Source of the DNA: Siphonodentalium dalli
Lineage: Eukaryota; Mollusca; Scaphopoda; Gadilida; Siphonodentaliidae
DNA: 64,000 bases
Assembly (NCBI GenBank): GCA_032622095.1
Contig: CP136063.1
Span: 278,309,426 to 278,373,425 of the forward strand
Direction of reading: 5' to 3'
Shown one piece after another: positions 56,728-64,000 of the stretch (positions within the stretch are counted from its first letter, which is position 1; each line of letters opens with the position of its first letter). The notes beneath the pieces are model-generated. The model had not been told where the DNA came from. It ran no database searches and worked only from the letters and a program-made list of their open reading frames with translations. The position numbers were made by a program, and so were the translations under genes.

Positions 56728-57912
56728 AGGGTTGGGGTAATCGTAATCAGTAATCGTAATCAAAGTAATCGATTACAAAATTTGGAGTAATCGTCTGTAA
56801 TCAGTAATCATGACATTTCTTGATTACAAGTAATTGTAATCGTAATCGATTACTTTCAAATGTACCTGTAATCATGATTACATTTTGATTACTTTTACTA
56901 AAATATCCATATGGATGGCTATTGGATACTCATAGTCTCATATTGTGGTACCGTGGGGTGTGCAAAGATACAAACAACATATTAGAAAGTTATTATAATT
57001 TTGTCATATGTTATGTTAGTGGTACAGTGTGTATGTACATTCTGACAGTGGACACAGATAACAACACACAACTGTTGAATATAGCATGAATGGCAACAAA
57101 CTTGTGATACAGACAATGAAATGTTCTACTATGAATAAATAGGCTAGCCGAATTCAATTATGATTAAATTGAATTGGGACTGATGCAGACAATGGCTGTA
57201 GAGTCACACTGGTACAATAGGGCTAATTAACTGAACAAAGCAGGTGTGATGTACATTGGTAGACCTAATCAGCTGGTTTGTCATTTACTGCACTAATGGA
57301 GTTAAGCCTCATTTAATCCTCATCAGGATTAACAACGGATGATCATCAAATAAATCTTAGTGTTATCTTCATTGTGTTGGGTATTGAATCTAACAGAACA
57401 TGCAAATAATTTATAATTGTTTCTGGTGATATTTTCATAAATATTATGTGTTAGTTTGAATGCATGTAAGAAAATTAAAAATATATTTACATAAATAAAT
57501 ACACATAAAACATGATAATGTATTCCCAATAAGTTGGTGCATAACTTCATGGTGAAACCTTTCCAATACATGTAAATGTAAAAAGTTTATATGTTTATTG
57601 CTTGCTTCTTTCTATTGTTTCAGTCGTTTCTTATTTCCATGTTATGCGGTGATGTCTTTATTCAATCAAATTTTATATGTTAATTTGAATTATTTCATTA
57701 TTTATTCCTATGCGATCAAACTGGTTGGAAACTAACAATTGTAATCAGATGTAATCAAATAGTAATTAATCGATTACATTTACTAAAGTAATTGTATTCG
57801 TAATCGATTACATTGGAAAAAATGTAATCAGTAATCGTAATCGTAATCATGTAAATCATAAGTAATTGTAATCGTAATCGATTACATTGGCATGTAATCG
57901 CCCCAACCCTAG
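56728..57912. mobile_element. 1.19-kb hAT-like non-autonomous element
   Basis: The ends are AGGGTTGGGG and, inverted, CCCCAACCCT(AG), and TACAGGTC is duplicated outside (56720-56727 and 57913-57920). Both 8-bp duplication and AGGGTTGGGG ends are typical of hAT elements. Each end carries a dense cluster of GTAATCGTAATCGATTAC words (56738-56880 and 57740-57900). The middle is AT-rich, with a minus-strand frame (57329-57571) that is not a transposase. Confidence 0.85.
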
Positions 57913-58176
57913 TACAGGTCATACCTTTGGTCGGATCATTACGAAATTTGTCATGAATGGGCATTGACATGTAGATGGGAACGAGTCATTTTGGGGTCAT
58001 TTGGCAAAAAAACATGGCCATCTTGGATTTCAAAATTCAATCCATTAGCACGGGCTACATGCCGGAGTGTTCGTCTGATCATCATGGAATTTGTCATGGA
58101 AGTTAATATTGACATGTAGACGGGAACGACTCATGTTGTGGTCATTCGACCATAAAACATGGCCGCCAGCAGCCAT

Positions 58177-59079
58177 CTTGGAACATGGAACACTGCATCG
58201 GTTCTGTGAAATCGTGGATGCTGGCCAATAAACTAAAATTAAATAGTGACAAAACTGAAGTAATGTGGGTGTCTAAGCCGTCATACATACAAAAGGTGGG
58301 AATAGATGTTATGACTATTGATGGTAACCAAGTTTACTTTTTAGATAGCGCGAAGAACCTTGGTGTATTTTTGGATAGATCACTCTCTATGACATCACAT
58401 ATTAGCCAGATATGCAAGGCAATATACATTGAACTTCGAAAACTGGGCCAAATGAGGAAATACTTAAACACTGACTCAGCTAAAAAAAACTTTCTTCATC
58501 TCTGATTCTCAGTCGACTTGACTATTGCAACTCTCTTTTGACTGGTATACCATCTATCCAAATTGCCAGGCTTCAGCGTCTGCAACACACTGCTGCAAGG
58601 ATAGTTCTGTGCCGTAAAAGATCTGACGACATAGATGAAATGTTGCAAGAATTACATTGGCTACCTGTGACAGATAGAATTATTTATAAACTTGCTACAT
58701 ATGCATATCAAGCAACCCATGACTCAAAAGCTCTTCGAGCATACTTCAGTGATATCCTTGTTCCATATGTCCCACACCGATCACTTCGTTCAGAGGACAA
58801 ACTTCTTTTGACACCATATGGTGCTAATTTGATCACGATTAGCTACCGATATTTTAAAGTAACATGCCCAAATGCGTGGAATCCTCTGCCACTGAACATA
58901 AAAGAGTCACCATCTCTTGACGACTTTAAAAAGTCATTGAAAACTTACTTGTTTGCGCGGCGTTTCAGAAAATAACTTTGATATTGTGTATATTTATATT
59001 TCATGTTTATGTTTATGCCAAGCGCTTAGGGCCCGCTTATTGGGGATAAACGCTATACAAATATTATTATTATTATTAC
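58177..59079 (+). mobile_element. 5'-truncated LINE (Jockey/CR1-like), with ATT tail
   Basis: It interrupts the tandem array between CAGCCATCTTGGA and ACTCTTTGCATGAC. It carries the last part of a reverse-transcriptase polyprotein, a 3' end (AAGCGCTTAGGGCCCGCTTA, then GGGGATAAACGCTATACAAA) and an ATTATTATT tail (59061-59077). No target duplication is certain. Confidence 0.85.
58185..58978 (+). pseudogene. LINE reverse transcriptase C-terminal part, one frameshift
   Basis: The first frame (58185-58505) shows SWMLANKLKLNSDKTEVMWV, the RT region after the catalytic palm, then LGVFLDRSLSMTSHISQICK. The reading shifts by one base in an A-run (58482-58489, eight A; nine would restore it) into a second frame (to 58975): SRLDYCNSLL, IARLQRLQHTAARIVL, LHWLPVTDRIIYKLATYAYQ, PHRSLRS, and NAWNPLPLNIKESPSLDDFK to the end RRFRK. 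These are standard landmarks of Jockey/CR1-type LINEs. The endonuclease and the catalytic FADD box are missing by 5' truncation, so it is inactive. Confidence 0.85.
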
Positions 59080-59768
59080 TCTTTGCATGACTAAATCCTT
59101 TGGCATGGGCTACATATTGTATCTTTGGTCGGATAATTATGAAATTTGTCATGGATGTTAAAATTGACATGTAGATGGGAAACAAGTCATTTTGGGGTCA
59201 TTCGGCCAAAAAAATATGGCCACCAGCGGCCATTTTGGATTTCAAAATTCAGTCCATTAGCATGGGGTACAGGTCGAACTATTCGCCTGATCATCATGAA
59301 ATTTGTATGGATGTTAATATTGACATGTAGATGAGAACGAGTCATTTTGGGGTCATTCGGCCATAAATCATGGCCGATGACAGCCATCTTGGATTTTACT
59401 CATTGCATGACTAAATCCTTTGGCACGGGCTACAAGTCGTAGCTTTGGTCCGTTCATTATGAAATTTGTCATGGCTGTTAGCTTGACATGTAGATGGGAA
59501 ACGAGTCATTTTGGGGTCATTCAGCTATAAAACATGTCCGCTGGGAGCTATCTTGGAATTTGCTCTTTGCATGACTAAATCCTTTGGCACACCATGCAGT
59601 CCACTTCCCTCAGGCGATCATCAGCAAACTTCATATTAATCTTGATATTGGTCTACTAGATGGAAGCTATCAAATGTTTTTGAATTTCATTCGAAAACAT
59701 AGCCGCCAGCAACCATCTTGGATTTTACTTTATATATATATATCTTCATGTTGATAATCTAGTATTAC

Positions 59769-60240
59769 TCGGGGGGGATTTTTTCCGGGCACGTATGCCG
59801 GGGTGGGTGGGTTTTCGATGGGACCAACAAACCATTTTATCTGCAACTCAAAAAATGTTTTCCTGCAAGTTTTTTGACTGTTTTTGCAATGAGTTTGGCT
59901 TAAAACACCTTACAATAAGAGAAATAATGTAATTCTAACTGCTAAACTGACTGCAGGCAGTTATCGTGTTGTATTTTGTTGCAAATTTTGAAATCCAAGA
60001 TGCCCGCTGACAGCCATGTTTTTGTTTTGGCCGAATGACCCCAAAATGACACGTTACTATTTACATGTCAATGTTAACATCCATGACAAATAATATGCAC
60101 AGAAATTCATATACAGCTGTTTACTGTGAATTCCCCCCCGCAAAGCTCTGTTTTAGTGTTAAAATGGGGGGGGGGGGTGTCCAAAAATGGTCGGAAAAAA
60201 CAGCCGAAAACGGAAAAACATTTTCCGACCCCCACCCCCA
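59769..60240 (-). mobile_element. G/C-tract element, inverted relative of 48050-48689
   Basis: In inverse order it shares CCGGGCACGTATGCCGGGGT, the GCAATGAGTTTGGCTTAAAA-like stretch, TATCGTGTTGTATTTTGTTG, ATACAGCTGTTTACTGTGAA, CTGTTTTAGTGTTAAAA and ATGGTCGGAAAAAACAGCCG with 48120-48660. Only one internal unit is present instead of two, so the tandem duplication at 48.2 kb is younger than the split of the two copies. Confidence 0.75.
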
Positions 60241-60415
60241 TGTATTACTTAGATATTTCAACTTTCCGCATTCCTAATCGCCCCATTGACTGTAGCATAT
60301 GAAATTATTCCCTTTCCAAGTTGAGCTACAGTGTCATTGGCACTTTCATTTTTATTTATGTGTACCGAGTATATATCAGAATGCTATATGAATTGAAGAA
60401 TGTTCACAAATTACC

Positions 60416-60965
60416 CCCCCCCCCCTATCATGTGACCATGTTTTAATTGATCCTTATGGATGAGGGGGCATATTATAATTAGCCCTCATTGGACCATATT
60501 TTAATTGACCCTCATGGGACTATATTGTATTTCACCCCAGTGGGACCGTAGTTTAATCAACACTGATGACACCATATTTTTATTTTAATTAACCCTCATA
60601 ATGGGACCATAAATTTATTCTTTAATTAAGTCACGTTACCATATTTTAATTGACCTTAATGGGACCATATTTCAATTACCCCCCCCCCATGGGTCCATAT
60701 TTTTATTAACCCTCATGGGACGATATTTTAATTAACAATCAAGGTACAATTTTAATTAACCATCATGGGACCATATTTTCTATTAACCCTCATTGGACGA
60801 TATATTAATTAACCCTCATGGGACCATATTTTATTTAACCTTGATGTGACCATATTTTAATTTACCCTCATCGGACCATATTTCAATTAACCCTCTCTGA
60901 GTATGACCATATTTTAATTTACCCTCGTGGAACCATACGTGTATTTTAATTAATCCTTATGAGAG
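60416..60965 (+). repeat. Degenerate tandem repeat of about 32 bp
   Basis: The phrase CATGGGACCATATTTTAATT with AACCCT recurs about 17 times with many changes. AT-rich and non-coding. Confidence 0.85.
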
Positions 60966-61869
60966 GTCATATCAGGAGTGCATTACCTGAGGCCATTCTT
61001 AGATCAGCATTACGCCCTCTTAGGGTGTATATTGGCAAGTATGTATGATCCTGTCGCAGGAGGCGGTGGACTAAATGTGATTAAAACATACTCGGTATTT
61101 GCGTAATTCGATACTAAATGTGATTAGAAACGTGCTCGTACTTGAACCATGTTACGAAGATCGCTAAGATTATTATTCTGCATGCTATTTCATGCGCTAT
61201 TCAGACCACTATTTCAAATGAAATTAGAAAAAAATATCACATATAATCAACTACATAGGCGTTACCTATATACAGGGTTTTCACAATCACCACATTAAAG
61301 TTGTTATATTGTATATATGGCTAATAATATGATATTGAGGGCGTTACCATTTCTGACTATGGTTTTCTTGTTGACTTTGAAATAGACGGTATATTTTCTC
61401 CTGTGATAAAGAGGGGCCCATCTACCGGTGCTCTCCTTGATTTTTGTGTTCAGCGTCAATTTTTTTTAACAATTAATCCTAGAATTGTGTATTATAATTG
61501 ATAAATGAGCCGGAATTTCTATTCAATTTATCCGGGTGAGAGCAAGCTATGTCGCTATTCCATTGAGGGAACATTCCGCTTTGCAAAATATTGTTTTGAA
61601 TAGTGGATATCACCTTTTAACTGGGAGATATATAGATTCATCTGAGGGAAGATATGTTCATTTATCAAAACCGCATCGTCTGGTTTGGTGATACCCTCGG
61701 GTTTGGCGATACCACGTACACGGGGGTGGTCAATTGGAGTTGGAATTTTGAGAATTCATTCAGGTGTTTGTGAATTATGGCCATTAGAAGTGAGGAGGTA
61801 TCTGAAAATGTGATATCCCTTGTTAAATATGTATTGTATAGCACAGCGGTTTTTAAAGAGGCGCGCTCG
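60966..61869. other. Unassigned DNA
   Basis: No gene recognised. Near 61355-61600 the sequence is reminiscent of decayed coding DNA (ATTTCTGACTATGGTTTTCT), but I cannot assign a family. Confidence 0.35.
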
Positions 61870-62410
61870 GTTTAAATCTAATATATATTTTGGGACTTCT
61901 GTTTGTTTGTTTGTTTGTCTGTTAGCATGGCCGGGAAAACGACTGGACCGATTGAGCTCAAACTTCCAACCTAAGGTTAAAAATCCACGGGCAGTGTTTA
62001 CCGCCGTTTTGTAGAAGCTCAGAGCACCCATTCTCAACTTCCAGTCACAAAAATGACCGTCATTGGCACTGTGGAGTTAATCGCGTTGATAGTTAAAGAG
62101 CGTTTGTATCCGCAGTGTCGTTGATAAAGAACGTATGCGTGTAATGTGATTCTTACGTCTGGGTCCACACGTGAGCGTGACTGTATCCAGACATGAGCGT
62201 GTTGTGTGTTTCTTACGTACTTAGGGCTTCCTAGGAACGGGGGAGATTTTCATCGGGTCAGTTTTTCCGCCCGAGGTGATCTTCACCTTGAAACGGATAC
62301 CCACAAATCTCGTCTGTATGTCTGTCATTTATACAAATCTACGATTCTCGACCGATCGGGACGAAACTTGGTACGTGTGTGTAGTTGACCAGGCGGTCGA
62401 CGTTGTCGTA

Positions 62411-62828
62411 TTGGCGAGCCCGTGCGACGCCCGCTTCGCGCATGCGCAGACGAGATCTCGGAAACGGGTGGAGCTATCGACTCGAAATTTGCTATGTGAA
62501 TGTATCTTGCCCCGGATACGAATTTTATCGGGTCGCCGAGCCCGTGCGACGCCAGCTTCGCGCATGCGCAGATGAGATCTCGGAAACGGGTGGAGCTATC
62601 GAATTGAAATTTGGTATGTGAATGTATCTTGCCCCGGATACGAATTTTATCGGGTCGCCGAGCCCGTGCGACGCCAGCTTCGCGCATGCGCAGATGAGAT
62701 CTCGGAAACGGGTGAAGCTATCGACTTGAAATTTGGTATGTGAATGTATCTTGCCCCGGATACAATTTTGATCGGGTCGCCGAGCCCGTGCGACACAAGC
62801 TTCGCGCATGCGCAGACCAGATATTTGA
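62411..62828 (+). repeat. 122-bp GC-rich tandem, about 3.5 units
   Basis: GAGCCCGTGCGACGCCAGCT falls at 62416, 62538, 62660 and 62782, exact 122-bp steps. Each unit includes TTCGCGCATGCGCAGA, GAGATCTCGGAAACGGGTGG and AATGTATCTTGCCCCGGATA. It is strikingly GC-rich compared with its surroundings. Confidence 0.95.
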
Positions 62829-62972
62829 ATTTGGTTTTTGAATAGCCCGGACAACGTCGGGCTCATCGACTAGTGATATATATGTGTGTGTCCTTTATAG
62901 ACTCGAACCGATTGAGCTCAAACTTGCTACCAACGTGAAGTGTCATGGACGGGTTAAATTGTGACCCCGACC

Positions 62973-63155
62973 TGACCTTGACCTTGAAAATGATCAATTC
63001 AAGGTCAAACCGGGTAAAACTAGCGGATTTCGACGAAATTTTACACCTAGGTGCAGCATACGTGTCTCGGGATACTTTTGTCGGGGAGTGTTTTCGTCGG
63101 GTCAAATCGTTACCCCGACCTGACCTTGACCTTCCAAATTATAAATTCAAGGTCA
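62973..63155. promoter_or_regulatory. Paired nuclear-receptor-like half sites (TCAAGGTCA)
   Basis: TGACCTTGACCTTGA at 62973-62987 faces TCAAGGTCA at 62999-63007. The same arrangement recurs 148 bp on: TGACCTTGACCTT at 63121-63133 and TCAAGGTCA at 63147-63155. TCAAGGTCA is the known extended half site of ERR/SF-1-type nuclear receptors. Whether these sites function is unknown; they lie in a repeat. Confidence 0.4.
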
Positions 63156-63185
63156 AAGCCCGGACGAAGTCCTGCTAGTTTATAT

Positions 63186-63479
63186 ATACTTTTAATTTAT
63201 ATTTTACTCGTTTAAACGACACGCCCCTGTGATGCATGCATGCTAATTCTTTCGGTTGGAAAGGTGCCTGCATTGAAACGTGGACAAGCTTGGTTCACTG
63301 AAAAAAGCGCACAATAATAAATCAATGTGCTGACATAATGACATTGGTTACGACTTTAACACACAATTGATCTGATATGCATCGACGTGGACCCACCGCT
63401 CTCCATCTATAACTGACGTGAATAGGTTATGCTGTATATTATATAGAATTTGTTTGAACGGTGTGAGATGTTTCTAATG
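63186..63479. other. Unassigned DNA
   Basis: No gene or repeat recognised between the composite repeat and the duplicated MIOX flank. Confidence 0.4.
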
Positions 63480-64000
63480 GTGTTTGCGATTTCAAACCGG
63501 TACGTATACGGGTACGTATACGGGTAGCTACCCGTACCGGTACACGTTTTGTAATCGCAAACTGTTTCACCGGTAGAATTCAGCATATCGACTGGTAATG
63601 AATGGTGAGCCAACTGCAAACAAATTCATATATGCTATATACATGTATGTATAGAGAAAGTGTTATTCATTCACATTCGCTTTATTGGCCGACATTATAC
63701 TTACAGTTATCGAGACAAATGGACTCTGGATAATCAGTTGCATTCATCAGGGACGAGCGGAAGTGCATGGGAAGGGGTTGGTGGTGTTTATTTCACTCAT
63801 TGTGGTTACATTTTCAATTGGATTTCACTAATGATTTCATTTACCGATCGATTGATGACTGAAATAATTGGAATATTCAGACTGACAAAATGGGTTATGA
63901 TAGATCTAATATACAATTAAATTTTCCAACTAATATTCGGTGTAAAGTGTATTTTATTTAGACCCAGGGTCCAATAAAGGTCTAGGCCTATACATGTAGT
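63480..64000 (+). repeat. Segmental duplicate, copy 2 (partner 40624-41125), reaches the window edge
   Basis: It starts with the GGTAC-type hairpin (63482-63562), then keeps the order of landmarks of copy 1 (GTAGAATTCAGCATATCGAC, ATGGTGAGCCAA, TTGGCCGACATTATACTT, CAGGGACGAG, TTATTTAGACCCAGGGTCC). No MIOX remnant is seen upstream of it, so only the flank, not the gene, is shared within this window. Confidence 0.75.

Larger units (their letters stand above)
55628..60345 (+). repeat. Mollusc-type tandem array ('GCCGCCAGCAGCCATCTTGG' family), interrupted
   Basis: It opens with TTAGCTCAACTTTATTTTGC and the hairpin word GGTTGAGCTA, a GT/CG microsatellite (55689-55718), then many degenerate units of about 150-190 bp. 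Each unit has CACGGGCTACAGGTCGTACC, TTTGGTCGGATCATTATGAA, TTAACATTGACATGTAGATG, GGAACGAGTCATTTTGGGGT and CAGCCATCTTGGATTTCAAA. It closes with AAGTTGAGCTACAGTGTCAT. Three later insertions split it (56728-57912, 58177-59079, 59769-60240). Parts of the same family surround the LTR element at 855-893 and 4471-4700. Confidence 0.85.
61870..63185 (+). repeat. Composite dispersed repeat with internal tandems
   Basis: It opens near TTTGTTTGTTTGTTTGTCTG and GACTGGACCGATTGAGCTCA and closes with CCCGGACGAAGTCCTGCTAG. Sequences with a TGTTTGTCTGT start and a CCCGG-CGAAG end are common dispersed repeats in invertebrates (from memory). ACCGATTGAGCTCAAACTT occurs twice (61947 and 62908). Inside are a 122-bp tandem and a 148-bp duplication. 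Frames such as 62276-62575 and 62325-62687 follow the tandem and are not genes. Confidence 0.55.

Noticed and set aside
62276-62687. Arg-rich ORFs on both strands
   Set aside because: They follow the 122-bp GC-rich tandem; 122 is not a multiple of three and the frames simply lack stops.

Overview
The window is animal nuclear DNA, AT-rich and almost free of genes. It most likely comes from a lophotrochozoan, probably a mollusc. That call rests on a clear animal-type inositol oxygenase gene, on non-LTR retrotransposon tails, and on dispersed repeats that I associate with mollusc genomes (the 'GGGGCATAACTC' tandem ending in GGACGGACGCCC, the 'GGCCGCCAGCAGCCATCTTGG' array, C/G-tract elements). 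Species cannot be told from sequence alone. Only one intact, well-supported protein-coding gene is present: an intronless myo-inositol oxygenase (MIOX) at 39642-40502 with a TATA box. A second locus, 51364-53075, looks like the last exon of a transposon-derived gene with a Cys/His motif and an SH3-like C-terminal domain. It has been expanded by internal repeats and broken by one stop and one frameshift.

Layout. 855-4630: a short 'gag-only' LTR retrotransposon (894-4470, minus strand; near-identical ~870-bp LTRs, PBS, PPT, 4-bp target duplication) inserted in an older repeat copy. 4761-9865: a 5.1-kb TTAA-flanked DNA element with decayed coding pieces and smaller repeats inside. 10085-10612: a dead LINE 3' end. 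11930-26523: a 14.6-kb foldback-like element with perfect 59-bp terminal inverted repeats, a 9-bp target duplication, and inverted arms built from a ~142-bp satellite (about 18 units left, two duplicated blocks of about 14.5 units right). Its interior holds a long minisatellite and no recognisable transposase. 26782-28616: three transposons nested inside one another. 28663-38264: a 9.6-kb near-perfect palindrome with a ~410-bp spacer; a 75-bp MITE sits in only one arm.

39.5-43.5 kb: MIOX, then a flank duplicated about 22.9 kb away at the window end, then a mollusc-type tandem repeat. 44.2-49.2 kb: small terminal-inverted-repeat elements (TTAA-type and others), one carrying two 69-bp palindromes, plus a LINE fragment and a G/C-tract element. 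49.2-55.3 kb: the repeat-rich SH3-like locus and minisatellites. 55.6-60.3 kb: a mollusc-type tandem array interrupted by a hAT-like element with an 8-bp target duplication, a 5'-truncated LINE and a G/C-tract element. 60.4-64.0 kb: further tandem repeats, including one carrying nuclear-receptor-like half sites, and the second copy of the MIOX 3' flank.

The window does not describe a cooperating gene set. It shows layered transposon activity around one metabolic gene. The most unusual structures are the foldback-like element, the giant palindrome and the gag-only LTR element. All similarities were judged by eye; no alignment or database search was run.
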